Shown: positions 1 to 11,700 of the stretch, in pieces
Position numbering within the stretch: the stretch's first letter is position 1
How the letters are laid out: each line of letters begins with the position of its first letter
Source of the DNA: Colius striatus
Taxonomy: Eukaryota; Chordata; Aves; Coliiformes; Coliidae
Reading direction: 5' to 3'
Assembly (NCBI RefSeq): GCF_028858725.1
Contig: NC_084790.1
Span: forward strand, 5,896,001 to 5,960,000
DNA length: 64,000 nucleotides
Program-made: the position numbers and the translations under genes
Notes under the pieces: model-generated
Databases searched by the model: none
Seen by the model: only the letters and a program-made list of their open reading frames with translations
Told to the model about the DNA's origin: nothing

Positions 1-700
1 CACTGCCAAGCCCAGCACTAACCTACAGCCCTCAGCATCTCAGCTGTGCGTCTTTTAAATAGCTCCAGGGACGGGGACTCCCCCACCTCCCCGGGCAGCC
101 TGGGACAGGGGCTGACAACCCCCGTGGTAAAAAAGTTCTTCCTAACGTGCAGTCTGATCCTCCCCTGGCACAACTTGAGGCTGTTTCCTTGCGTCCTGTC
201 ATTTGCTACTCTCAAGTAGTTGTGCTGAGGGATCAATGTCTCCTCTCAGCCTCCTCTTCTCCAGGCTGAACACCTGCCCCCAGCTCCCTCAGCCCTTCCT
301 CATCAGACTTGCTCTCCAGACCCTTCCTCAGTGCTGGTGCCCTTCTCTGGACATGCTCCAGCCCCTCAATGTCTTTCTTGTAGTGAGGGGGCCAAAACTG
401 AACACAGCACTCAAGGTGCAGCCTCACCAGCACCCAGTAGAAGAGGACAATCACTTCTTTGGCCCTGCTGGCCACACTATTTCCGATAAAGCTAGGGTGC
501 CATTTGCCTTCTTGGCCACCTGGGCACACTGCTGGCTCCCATTCAGGCAGCTGTTGATCAACATCCCCAGGTCCTTTCCCTTTGGGCATCTTTCCAGCCC
601 CTCTGCCCCAGCCTGTAGCATTGCCTGGGCTTGGTGTGACCCGGGTGCAGGACCCAACACTTGGCCTTGTTGAACCTCATACAACTGGCCTCAGCTCAGT
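1..700 (-). mobile_element. CR1 LINE 3' fragment (ORF2 reverse transcriptase C-terminus), antisense to ITGA3
   Basis: The minus strand encodes stretches typical of the end of CR1 ORF2, including the phrases [12 protein letters not shown]-like, [43 protein letters not shown] and SPSLELFKRR, spread over frames at 18-236, 233-589 and 451-684. This is the usual decayed, 5'-truncated avian CR1 copy. The 5' break lies near 690-700, where similarity stops. The 3' end runs to, or past, the left window edge. The copy is broken across three frames, so it is not active. It lies in an intron of ITGA3 in antisense orientation. The exact boundaries are by eye. Confidence 0.93.
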
Positions 701-984
701 ACCCTCACAGGGCATCCCCTCGTGTGTGCACACTGGAGCACGTCGGTGTGTGTCTCTGTGTGTGTGCTTATGTGCCCACGTGTGCATGGTGAGCATACAC
801 ATCTGCGTGTTTGTGTGTGAGGATGTGCCTGAGGGTGCCCTACACTTATCACTGGTGTGTACCTTGGCGTGTGCTTATCTGCACACCCCGTGTGCGTGGG
901 TGAGCGTGTCTGTGTGCGCACACATGTGTGCAGGCGGGTAAGGGCAGCAGGGCCAGGGTTAACCTCCCCTTCCTGCCGTTGCAG
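700..984. repeat. TG/CA-rich degenerate simple repeat in an ITGA3 intron
   Basis: From about 720 to 935 the sequence is rich in irregular TGTG, TGTGTGC and CACACA steps (for example tgtgtctctgtgtgtgtgc). It sits between the CR1 copy and the first visible ITGA3 exon. It gives rise to spurious cysteine-rich reading frames. No gene is seen in it. Confidence 0.7.
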
Positions 985-3900
985 GTACCGACTACATGCT
1001 GCAGCGGGAGATGTGGGACCTTCACGACTTCTCCTACCCCAACAAGAAGAATGGCAATACCTATATAGGTATGGGAAAGCAGGGCAGAGGGCTTCGCTTG
1101 CAGGGGCCCTGAGGGTGTTTGGGGCGAGGAGATGGTTTTTAAGAAAACCTTGGGGACGATGTTAAAGGGGTTTAGGTGGGCTTGGAGACCCCCCCCAGGG
1201 ATGCCATGAGCAGGGGCACAGTGGTTGACAACGCAGTGTTCAGAGGCTGGAGGGGATCACACGGGGCTGGGGGCATGAGGGGGCTCTGTGCAGGCCCCTG
1301 TCTCACCGGAGGCTTTGGCGCAGGGTACACAGCGGAGGTGGGCAGCGCGGTGCTGCAGCAGGATGCGGTGACGGTGGTGACGGGCGCTCCCCGGTACCAG
1401 CACACGGGGGCCGTGTACCTGCTGAGCCGCAGCCCCCAGCAGACGCTGCAGAGGAGCCTCCTCCTGCCCGGCCATCAGGTCGGCTCCTACTTTGGCAGCG
1501 CCGTGGCCCTGGCAGATCTCAACAACGATGGGTGAGGGCAGTGGGCCAGGACCCCCCCAGGTCCCATGGTAGGGGTCTCGCCTGGGGCAGCTCGAATGAG
1601 GTCTCTGTGGGTCGTAGCATGGGGAGGGCTTTTGGGGGAGTCATCATTTCATGACTCATGACTTTGTGAGTCCCCACTCATTCTGGGGTGTCGGGGGAGT
1701 TGTCTCACAGCCCCCAGCCCAACTGGCCCCTCGGCCCCGCAGGTGGCAGGACCTGGTGGTAGGAGCCCCCTACTACTTCCAGCGGAAGCAGGAGGTGGGA
1801 GGTGCGGTCTACGTCTACATGAATGAGGTGGGGGGCTTCCAGTCCCACCCCAGCCTGGTCCTCACCGGCCCCAGCTACTCTGCCTTCGGCTTCGCCGTGG
1901 CGAGCATCGGCGACATCAACCAGGACGGCTTCCAGGGTGAGGTGCTGGGGACCCTTGTGAGGGGAGCCATGGTGGGACGGTGGAGGGGGGCTGCATCCAC
2001 GTGGAAGTGTCTCCAGGTAAGAGGAGATCCCACTGGAGGGAATGTGGTGGGTGTGTGTAGAGGTTTGGGGTGAAGAGAAAGAGATGGGGGACATCTTGGG
2101 GACGTGCATTCAGAGAGGAGAGGGGCTGGGTGAGAGTTAAGTGCAGGGAGGGTCAAAGGAGGGTTGAGGAGATGTGGAAGGACTGTTGGGCAGCCCGCAC
2201 CCTGTCTCCATGGGGCTGATCCTGGTCTTTTCCCCATAGATATCGCTGTTGGGGCTCCTTTTGAGGGGCCTGGCAAGGTGTACATCTACCACAGCAGCGC
2301 AGAAGGGCTGCTGGACAAACCCCGGCAGGTAACAGCCCCATGGGGAGCTCCTCACCAGGACAGCAGGGCTCCAGAGCCCCTCTGAGCATCCCGTGCTGTG
2401 GCATGGGGTGCAGTGAGCAGATGCCCAGATCCACAGGGCTGGTGAACAGTGGGTGACATCCCCACCTCCCCCAAATGCAGGTGATCAGCGGGTCGGACTT
2501 GGGTCTCGCCAGCATGCGGACCTTCGGGTACTCGCTGAGCGGGGGGCTGGACGTGGACGGTAACTCCTACCCCGACCTCCTGGTAGGCAGCTTGGCAGAG
2601 AGGATTGTCCTGCTCAGGTAAGGGAGGGGGAGTGGAGGCAGCCTGCTGCCCCTTCCCTCCTTGCCACCTCCCAGGGACAGATTCTGCCTCTGCCAGCACC
2701 CCCAGGGCAGCGGGGTGGGCACAGAGCGATGTGCCGGGCAAGGAGGGACTTGTGCTGCTGGAGAGGGGACTCAGCCAACCCCATTTCTGCCCAGAGCTCG
2801 GCCTGTGATCAACATCTTGGACAAGACCTTCACAGTGACCCCCAGCAAGGTGGACCCTGCACGGTGCACGTCTGATTCCTGGTGAGCCCCGGTGCAGCCG
2901 GTTCTGCTCATGGCACTGTGGGGCCGGCAGCTCCGCTCATGGCCCCTTTCCCCCCACAGCATCACCATCACCATCTGCTTCTCCTACAACCAGAGTGCTG
3001 GAGACCCCCGGTACAAGGAGAAGATCAGTGAGTGCCCGGGGTGCAGGTGTGGGAGTGTGTTGTGGGGAGGGGGACATCCGCCAGCACTAGTGCAAGGGGA
3101 TGTGCACTCACAGGGATGTGTGTGTGTGTGTGTACGTAACACACATTTAGGGGAGGGTCTGTTGTTGTGGGGGGTGCATGTGCACGCAGGGGTTGTGTTG
3201 GAGGCACACGCGTGTGCAACACCCCTTTGCTCTGCTCTGCCGCAGCCCTGGAGTACACCCTGGAGGCTGACAAGGACCGGCACCCTCCCAGGGTCAGGTT
3301 TTTGGGGACTCACTCTGCCACCTACCGCGGCACCTTCCCTATGCCAGAGACCCGCTGTGAGTCCAAGGAGCTCCTGCTGCTGGTGAGCGTGTGCAAGTGC
3401 ACGCATCTGTCTGTGTGTCTCTGTGTGTGTGTGTGTGTGATGGAGGTTGCTCCACACGTGGCACCAGAGCTGTGGAACCGGCTGCTGGGAGATGGATGGG
3501 GAGAGGGATGGTGAGGAACAGAGGGGCTTGGGCAGGAAAAGAGGTGGAAATTCCCTTCCCTGATGAATTTGCTGGGTCTCAGGAGCAGCAGGAGCTGGTA
3601 CCCTGGACGTGGCTGGGGGCTGGGGAGGGAGGGAATCAGGGCTTTGCTGTGATTTCTGCCACCCTGCAGGACAACATCCGAGACAAGCTGCACCCCATCG
3701 TGCTCTCCATGAACTACTCACTGGTGGAGAAGCCCAGGAGCTTCCAGCTGGGCCCCCACTCCCTCGATGCCTTCCCCGTCCTCAACCAAGACCAGTCCCA
3801 CGAGAATGAGACCAAGGTGCCGGGGCCTGATGGAGATGCTGGGCTGCAAGAGGCCCGGTGAGCCTGGCCTGGGGTGGTAGAAGCCTCATGAGGACGTCTT

Positions 3901-6900
3901 TGTCCCTCCAGATCGAGTTCCAGAAGGAGTGTGGCTCCGACAACAAATGCTACAGCAACCTCCAGCTCCAGAGCAGCTTCGTCACTGACCAGAACCAGCC
4001 CCTGCCCAGGTGACAGAGGGTCCTCCACGTCCCCAGCCACCTCTGCCACCCGCTGTGCCACGTCCTCGGCCCCGGGTCACCGCTCAGCCCCTCTCAGGCT
4101 GTGCTGTAGGGATGGGGGGGGAGGTCTCCATCCTTGTGGGACGGGCCACACGTGTGCTGAGCTGCGCCGGTCTCTGCCCAGGCTGAACGGCACGCAGGTG
4201 CTGCAGTACAGCCGGGACGGGCGGAAGCTCTACCTGAGCATCAACATCACCAACGTGCCCACCACCCCGTCCAACGGCGAGGACGCCCATGAGGCGCTGC
4301 TCAACGTCACGGTGCCCGCCAGCCTGCTGCCCTCTTCCGTGCGCCCGGTAGGCTGTGGCAGCCCCCTCCCCATCTGCAGCACCGGGGCAATCCTCGCCAG
4401 CACCCTCCTCACCCTCTTCCCCTCCCCAGAGCGGAGCCTGCACCTTCGCAGAGACGGTGCTGTGTGAGCTGGGCAACCCTTTTAAGAGGAACCAGAGGGT
4501 GAGTGCTCCCCCTGCCCCTCCCCCAGCCACCCCTCCAGCCCTTTTAAGGGGTGAATAGGCAGGTGAAGGGCCAACTGAGCTGCTCCACGATCCTGCTGTG
4601 CCGCAGGCAGAGCTGATCATCACCTTCGAGGCCATTGGGATCATGCTGGACACACGGGAGATCTTGGTGTGGCTGGACCTGTCCACGTGAGTGTCCCTGA
4701 GTGGGTGGAAGTGGGCTGGGAAGAGGGTGCCAGGAATGGGTGTAGTTCCTCTTTTGCTTGGTGGTGGATTGGGATTGTATCCAGCAGCATTGCTGGTGCA
4801 GAGGGACTGCAAAGCAGGCAAGGCTCCTGGGATGGGCAGGATGGGGACCCTAGAGTTCCTGTTGGGGCTGGGGCCTGCCCCATGCTATCTGGGGGCTTTT
4901 CGATGGTGAGAGATGCTGACTTCAAGCACCTTCGCAGGCAAAGCACCCAGGAGGACCTGCAGCCCGTGCTGGTCAAGCTGCTGGTGGACTACAGCATCCA
5001 ATCCTCACTGAGCGTGTGAGTGAGCCCACCATGTCCCAGGAATGGGCAGTGGAACACCCCAGAGGTGCTCCCTATTCACTTGGTCCCACTCACCATGCTC
5101 GTCCCCCATCCTGTCCCCAGAACCCCCTCCCATGCCCAGTCACACTTCAGCGGGACAGTGGTGGGCGAGTCGGCCATGCAGAGAGAGCAGGACGTGGGCA
5201 GCCCCCTTGCCTTCGACTTCCAGGTGAGCTGGGCGTAGCCAGTGCCTGTGAGGAGGTTGGGAGTGCTGGTCTCTTTATCTCTTGCTATGCTGTGCAGGTG
5301 ACCACCAAGGGCGAGTCGCTGGGCACCCTGGGCACCATCCTGCTGGGCTTCGAGTGGCCCTATGAGATCCCCAATGGGAAATGGCTCCTCTACCCCACTG
5401 AGATCCTTGTCAATGGCAATGAGACCTGCCAGCCCCCTGGGGGGGTCATTAACCCCCTCAACCTCACTGTGAGTGACCTGATCCCTCCTGCTTTGCAGGG
5501 ACATGTCCCTGCCCCACTGCATGGGTCCTGCCAGCCCCACCAGCCCGGCGTGGGGAGAGCTGCCCGGGCTCTGATGGGTCTCAGTGTGTTCCCCCCTCTC
5601 CCCTCAGCTGGAGGACCAGGCTCCATCCCGGCAGAGGCGGGAGCTGGAGGCCCCCGAACCAGCAGAGCCCCCCATCACCCTGGCCACTGCCAAGAAGGCC
5701 AAGTCAGAGGTGGTGCTGGTGAGTGGGCGCTGCAGGGGCTGAGGGAGGTCCTGCAGCACACACACGCTCCCCCAGAACCACCCTGCACACTGCCTCTGTG
5801 CACCAGCACGGTGTGCTGGGGTTCTGGTTCCCTCCTTAAACACCCCTTATCTTCCAGAGCTGCTCCAAGGGCACAGCTCGCTGCATCTGGTTCGAGTGCC
5901 CGCTCCTGCACACCCAGCACCCCACCACCTTCAGCATCCGCGCCCGCGTGTGGAACAGCACCTTCATTGAGGTCAGCACGGCCTGGGGATGGGGGGCAGG
6001 GCCAGGCTGCTCAGCGGGGGCTGCATCAGGGCTCCGAGTTTGCCAGGTCTCAGCTCAGCAGCTAACGGCCACCTCTTCCCCCGTGGGCTGTCCCTGCCCT
6101 GCAGGAGTACAGCGATTTTGACCGGGTGAAGGTGGATGGCACAGCGACGCTTTTCCTCCGGACCCACGTCCCCACCATCAACATGAGGAACCACACGGTG
6201 CGGGTGAGTGGTGCCAGAGCTTCTTACTGGGGCAGGCTGGGAGGGACTTGAGGCCACTGCGAGCTCTTTCCCTGATGAGGCTCTCCTCCTCCAGTTCTCG
6301 GTGGATGTGGACTCGGAGCTGACGGAGGAGCAGCCGGCCGAGATCGCGCTGTGGCTGGTGCTGGTGGCGGTGGCAGCCGGGCTGCTGCTGCTGGGGCTGA
6401 TCATCCTCCTGCTCTGGAAGGTGAGGGGGTGCCCAGATGCGCCGGGCTCGTGCTACTGGTGGCTGCTGTCCTCCCCGCCCAGCTGTGGGACTGTCAGGAG
6501 GTGCCCCCCAGATGGAAGGTGCCCGGCTGCAGGGTGATGAGAAAGAGGAGCAGAGAGAATCCTGACTTATCACCTGCTGCAAAACATTTTGGGAGCTGCA
6601 GAAAAAAAACCCTAAAGTGGGACTGGGTCCCTCCTTGTGCTGTGGCTCTCACCTCCCACTGTGCTGCAGGGACTGGGGTTTTCCAGCCCGGGGACACCCT
6701 GGCTCCCTGAGGAACCCCCACTCTATCCAGGGTGGGTTATGTGGGTGTGTAGGGCCACCTCCCCATAGCATCTCCAGGGGTAAGGGTGCAATGGGGCAGC
6801 TTGTTGCCCCTCTCCCCTCACTCCCCAGGGTGCCCATGAGCTCCCGAGCCCCTCTCACATCTCCCCCTGACCCCCCCATCACCTCCTTCCTCGCAGTGCG

Positions 6901-7007
6901 GTTTCTTCCGGCGGGCCAACACACGGGCCATGTACGAAGCCAAGGGGCAGAAGGCAGAGATGAGGATCCAGCCGTCGGAAACCGAGCGGCTGACGGATGA
7001 CTACTAG
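985..7007 (+). CDS. ITGA3: Integrin alpha-3, partial (5' exons outside window), A-type tail
   Basis: Laminin-binding integrin alpha chain that pairs with beta-1. Exons: 985-1068, 1324-1531, 1743-1936, 2240-2328, 2481-2617, 2795-2881, 2960-3027, 3246-3382, 3670-3816, 3912-4009, 4182-4347, 4430-4498, 4607-4686, 4938-5015, 5121-5223, 5298-5468, 5608-5718, 5858-5971, 6105-6203, 6295-6420, 6897-7007; all phases join. About 825 residues are visible. By comparison with human (1051 aa) about 225 N-terminal residues lie left of the window. Seen: beta-propeller calcium loops [18 protein letters not shown] and DVDGNSYPD; a furin-type RQRRELE site separating heavy and light chains in exon 5608-5718; a transmembrane helix ([18 protein letters not shown]) in 6295-6420; and the tail [10 protein letters not shown]...[10 protein letters not shown]. 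That tail identifies alpha-3A rather than alpha-6 or alpha-7. The stop TAG (7005-7007) is directly followed by a GTGGGG donor. Confidence 0.96.
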
Positions 7008-7299
7008 GTGGGGGGCAGCCCCCTGCCCCCCCGGGCACCTGTGCCACCCGTTTGGTAATGCCCCGTGGGGGCCGGCTGCAGCAGCATCCTCCTCCTCTTC
7101 AGCCTCCTCTCCTCTTTCTCACTGCCTCATCTCTCCTGCCAGACTCTATAGGGTCCCCACAGGGCATAGTGGGCTCCGTGGGTCTCCAAGCGTCTCCAGG
7201 ACTGCTGCTCCCTTTGCCTCTGTTCTCACTGGCTCTGGCATCTCTCCCCACCACACTCCTGCCCCATGCTGACTCCCCTCCCTCTCTCCCCCTTCCCAG

Positions 7300-7458
7300 T
7301 GTGACTTCTTCCAGCGGACCCGCTACTACCGGATCATGCCCAAGTACCACGCGGTGAGGGTCCGGCAGGAGCAGCGCTGCCAGCCCGGCGGCCTCCTGCC
7401 CCACCGGCGCAAGAAACACTGGGTGACCAAATGGCAGGAGCCAGAGAAGTACTACTGA
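7300..7458 (+). CDS. ITGA3: Integrin alpha-3 alternative B-type cytoplasmic-tail exon
   Basis: After an acceptor ending at 7299, the reading CDFFQRTRYYRIMPKYHAVRV...KHWVTKWQEPEKYY stops at 7456-7458. It matches the family's alpha-3B tail (human CDFFKRTRYYRIMPKYHAVRI...). It starts in phase 0, like the A exon, so splicing 6420 to 7300 skips the A exon and gives alpha-3B. If the A exon is included, this exon becomes 3'UTR. The conserved GFFKR-type membrane-proximal motif reads DFFQR here, against GFFRR in form A. The 3'UTR follows to about 8215. Confidence 0.93.
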   Translation, partial: CDFFQRTRYYRIMPKYHAVRVRQEQRCQPGGLLPHRRKKHWVTKWQEPEKYY

Positions 7459-8188
7459 CCCCCACACACCCGGCCCCGTGCCAGGGGAGCACCGGGCCGG
7501 CGTGTGACTTTGCACAAGCACCATCTCTCTCCCTGACCCAACCTGCCTCCTGGTGCTGGCTTCTGCGCGCTCCTTCCCGCTTCCCCGGGCCTGCCGGCAT
7601 GCAGCCCGTCTCTTGCACGCTTGTGCCTTGCACGTCCGTGCCTTGCACGCTTATGGGGCCAAGCCCTAAATGTGCCCCTCGCCCTGTTCCCTGATGTGAC
7701 TGCTGCTGGTCTCACCGAGTGCCTTCCTCCCGCACAGACACTCCTCCCGCCGTGGCCTTGCACACCGGGACACGCTCACGCATCTCCTTCCCTGGGCGCT
7801 GAGTGCAGGCCCCATCTGCTTTCGCTGGGGCTGCGATGTGCTACGGTGGGGAGGGGGGCAGGGGGAGCTTGTTCCTTCCTGCCCTGCAGCATAGGAGCCT
7901 TATCCTGCATGTTCACCCCATTCCCCTCAGTCTGTGTCAGAGGCAGCTTGGGCTGGGGGTGTGCAGTGGATGGGGCTGTGTTCTCCTACCCCACAGCCTT
8001 ATCCCTTGGGGATCTGTCCCCCCCAGCCCTGGATGTTGTCCCGGGGTTAAGTTATTCTTTGTCTCTGGGTGGTGTTTTGGTGTTGAGCCCTGAAGTGTGG
8101 TCGGTACTGGGGGCTGGCTGCAGGGGAGGGTGGTTCCTGTGCCCCCCCCCGCCCAGGACCCTGCTCCCCCTTCCCCTGCCCAGGTCAT

Positions 8189-8194
8189 AATAAA
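8189..8194 (+). terminator. ITGA3: Poly(A) signal AATAAA of ITGA3
   Basis: Canonical AATAAA about 730 bp after the B-tail stop codon, followed within 30 bp by a T/G-rich stretch (tttgtaacttcttgtc). It lies before the CpG-rich PDK2 promoter. The interval 7459-8188 is read as ITGA3 3'UTR and shows no further exon. Confidence 0.8.
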
Positions 8195-8459
8195 GCCTCG
8201 CTCTGGGATTTTGTAACTTCTTGTCAGCGTGAGGGGAGTGGGCTGGGGGAGGAAATGGGTTTTGGGAGGAAATACCCCGGGGAGGGCAGGGAGTGTAGTG
8301 GCAGGGGGCAGAGGGGCACAATACACCAGGAGAGCAGGGAGGGAGAGGTGTGGGGGCGATATCCCAAGAGCGCGAATGGCGGGCGATGCCGGGGGCTGTG
8401 GCGGGCTCAGTGTCCTCCAGCGACCCAGGAAGGCCGGGCAGCGACGGGGTAAGCGCGGC

Positions 8460-8731
8460 GGCTGCGCTCCGGGCCCGGAGGGGTTACGGCCGCGGGGGCG
8501 GGGCGGGGCGGCGCGGGCGCTGATTGGCGGCGGGGCGGGGCGATCCGGCGCTGATTGGCGGCGGGGCGGGGCGGGGCGGCGCGGGCGCTGATTGGCGGCG
8601 GGGCGGGGCGGGGCGGTGCGGGCGCTGATTGGCGGCGGGGCGGGCGGTTGCGCGCGGTTGCGCGCGGTTGCGCGCGGCGGGGCGGCGCGGGGCGGCGCGC
8701 GGGGGGCGCGCGGCGCGGGCCGGGGGGCGCC
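8460..8731 (+). promoter_or_regulatory. PDK2: PDK2 CpG promoter with tandem CCAAT/GC-box modules
   Basis: An extremely GC- and CpG-rich block just upstream of the PDK2 ATG. A module of inverted CCAAT box (ATTGG) followed by Sp1-type GGGGCGGGGC is repeated four times: ATTGG at 8523-8527, 8554-8558, 8591-8595 and 8628-8632, with spacings of 31, 37 and 37 bp. It is followed by three copies of a 10-bp CGGTTGCGCG unit (8645-8674). There is no TATA box. The layout suggests a TATA-less NF-Y/Sp1 promoter. The transcription start is not determinable from sequence alone. Confidence 0.8.
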
Positions 8732-11700
8732 ATGCGGCTGCTGCGGTGGCTCGGGAAGCGCGCGGCGCTGGCCGGCGTGCCCACCTACATCGAGCACTTC
8801 AGCAAGTTCTCGCCGTCGCCTCTTTCCATGAAGCAGTTCCTGGACTTCGGTAAATACACAACACAACCCCCTCCCCCGCGCCCCCCCCTTACCCTCAGCA
8901 CCCCCCTGCGCCGGGCGGGAAGCCCCTCGCTCTCTCCCCCTCCCCGGGATACCCCCAGTGCGGGTCGATACAGCCCTCCGCGGTGAATTCCCGGCCTGGG
9001 GGCGGTGCTCCGTGCCTCCCCCCCCCCCGCCGGTAAATAGACCCCACCCCCTCCGCCGGTAAATAAACAGACGGGCGGGGAGGAGGGGGGTGGGTGTCCC
9101 CGGCCGAGACCTGCTCCGCGGGGGATCCGGTCCGGATAACTGTACCCCCTCCGATCCTGGGTTACTGTTTAAGGGGGGTGTTACCCTCGAGGTGCTCCCC
9201 GGGCCGGGTAAACACCTCGCCCCCCCGCGGAGGGAAGACCAGCTGCTGGATAAATAACTGGGCCTGGGAGCGTGGTCTGCTGGTGTGCACCTGCGGGAGG
9301 GGGGCTTGTCTCCCCTCTGCACCCCCCCCCACCTACAGGGGGGAATAATTGGGTAAATACTCCCCTAGGAAACGGCCGGGTGAATAGTCCCCTTTCCTCC
9401 GGGTAAATAACCCTGTGTGGGGGACCTCTGGGTAGGTAAATACCTGCCTGACCGCCCAGTACCCTCAGCGTGGGCAACTTGGGTCCCCTCCAAGCAAGGA
9501 CCCCGGGTGAATACCCCAAGGAGGTGGAGATGCCCACCCCCCATCGCTGTGACCTGCCCTGGGCCCCTCCTGCTGTCCCTCCGCCAGCGATTTTAATGTC
9601 AGCGCTATATTTACTCACCACCTCCCTGGGCCCGGGCTGGCAGCTGCGCCTTGGGGTCCCCAGAGTCCCCTGTCCTCGGGGACGTGCCTCTCCAGGGCCT
9701 CAGGGCTGCTTTTGTGCCCTCCCACCTTGCTGAATACCAACTGTTGGTTCGGGACCCCCCTCCACCACCATCCTGGGGACACTTGCCATGTACCTGTGGC
9801 AGAGACTCTCAGTGTCCTGGTGCCACAGGGATGACGGTCTGGTTTGGGTTGTCCCCATGTCCTTATCCTCTCAGGGGAGGGAGCAGTTGCAGCCCCAGTT
9901 TGCACTGGGCACCCAGCCTGCTGTCGGCTGTGGACTGAGCCCCTCTGGCCATCCCACCCTCTCAGCATCCTCCCCCAGCCCAGGGCAGGGACCTGCTCCT
10001 GCCTCCCCTGCCCCAGTCCTCCCAGTGCCCCCAGTCCCCACCACAGAGGAGCAGGCATGGAGGCAGCCCTGGGGCTGAGGAACTGAGCCAGGACTCAGCC
10101 CGTGTCCCCCTCCCCACAGGTTCCAGCAATGCCTGTGAGAAGACCTCCTTCGCTTTCCTGCGACAGGAGCTGCCCGTCCGCCTCTCCAACATCATGAAAG
10201 AGATCAACCTGCTGCCAGACCGTGTCCTGCACACCCCCTCTGTGCAGCTGGTGCAGAGCTGGTGAGATGGGGGGGTCACTGCCACAGTGGGGGGCTGCCT
10301 CCACCACCATCCATTTGGGTGCTGCTGCCACCATGGGCCCCACTGTTATCACTCTGGAGGTCCCAGCTCCATCACCTGCCTGAGTGCCTCCGTGGGTCCC
10401 ACCGCTGTCACCTGCACAGCTTCAGTTGCCACCACACTCCTGCCATCGTCCCAGGGGTTCCCACTGGCACTGCGGGTCCCACCACCGGTGCATGTCCCAC
10501 TGCTGACACCGACTGTCCTCCCCACAGGAGCTGCTGGCAGCCAGGGGGGGCACAGGGAGGGGTGGCTGCAGGACAGCCCCCAGCTGGTCCCATGCCAGAC
10601 CCTCACAAGGTGACACGAGCTGCAGGCCTTATGGGGACACCCCTATGCCAGCGAGGTGTCCTCAGCCATTGCAGGGTCACCAGTGGTATCTCCATGTCCT
10701 GCCCCAGCCTCCTGCCCCCTAACAGGGCCGAGCCAGCCCCAATGGCTGGAGTGGCTGTGTCCCCAGCACAAGGAGGTGTGAGCGTCCCTTTAAGCACCTT
10801 GTCCCGTTGCCAGCTCCAGCAGCGTGAACCTTCTCCCAGTGCCGGCACGTGACTGGTTGTTTGTGCAACATCCTGGGCTCTGCCAGCGTGGGCCAGTGGC
10901 AGGGACCGGCTGTGCCATGTGTACACTGACCCCAGCCTGCAGTGTCCCTCGTGTCCCCAAGGGCCATCGTGCCAGCAGGGTGTTGGGACAGCCTTGGGCT
11001 CCTTGCCAAGCACAGGGTGGTTTTGTGGGGCAGCAGTTTTTGGGGAAGGGAGGAGTGTCCTGGTTGAGGAGGTGCAGAGCCCCGGTCCCTGTGTGTGGGC
11101 AGTGCTCCAGGACACCCTGTACCCCCTGGTGTGAGGTCCCTCGGGTGTCCCCTCTTTTGAGGGGTAACCACTTCCTTCCCCAGGTACGTCCAGAGCCTGC
11201 TGGATATCATGGAGTTCCTCGACAGGGACCCTGAGGACCAGGCCACCCTGGGACAGTAAGTTGGTGGGTCTCTGATCCCAGGGTGGTACCTCCTCCCAGA
11301 CTCGGGCTGGTGACAGCTGGTGTCACCGAGGTTGCACCGGCAGTGCCTTGGGCATCCCGCTGCCACTGGACTCTGCTCCGGGTTTTCCCCGGTGCCACCA
11401 GCTCCTGCAGACACCCGGCCTGGATCGGGACGCTGCTCGGACCGGGTGCCCCCAGCTCCGTCCTGTTCCCAGGTTCACCGATGCCCTGGTCACCATCCGC
11501 AACCGGCACAACGATGTGGTGCCCACCATGGCGCAGGGGGTGATCGAGTACAAGGAGGCCTATGGAGACGACCCCGTCTCCAACCAGAACATCCAGTACT
11601 TCCTCGACCGCTTCTACCTGAGCCGCATCTCCATCCGCATGCTCATCAACCAGCACAGTGAGCCCCGGCCCCCGCTGCCCCCCGCGCCCTCGGCAGCCCT

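Noticed and set aside
5016-6065. 349-codon plus-strand frame across ITGA3
   Set aside because: Runs through several ITGA3 exons and introns out of register; real exons with consistent phases explain the region.
985-7458. ITGA6 or ITGA7 instead of ITGA3
   Set aside because: Tail sequences ([10 protein letters not shown] and RTRYYRIMPKYHAV) and the PDK2/SAMD14 neighbours are specific to alpha-3.
7937-9322. 461-codon minus-strand open frame opposite the PDK2 promoter
   Set aside because: Low-complexity Arg/Pro/Ala translation of the GC-box array and the CpG island; antisense to PDK2 exon 1; no family resemblance.
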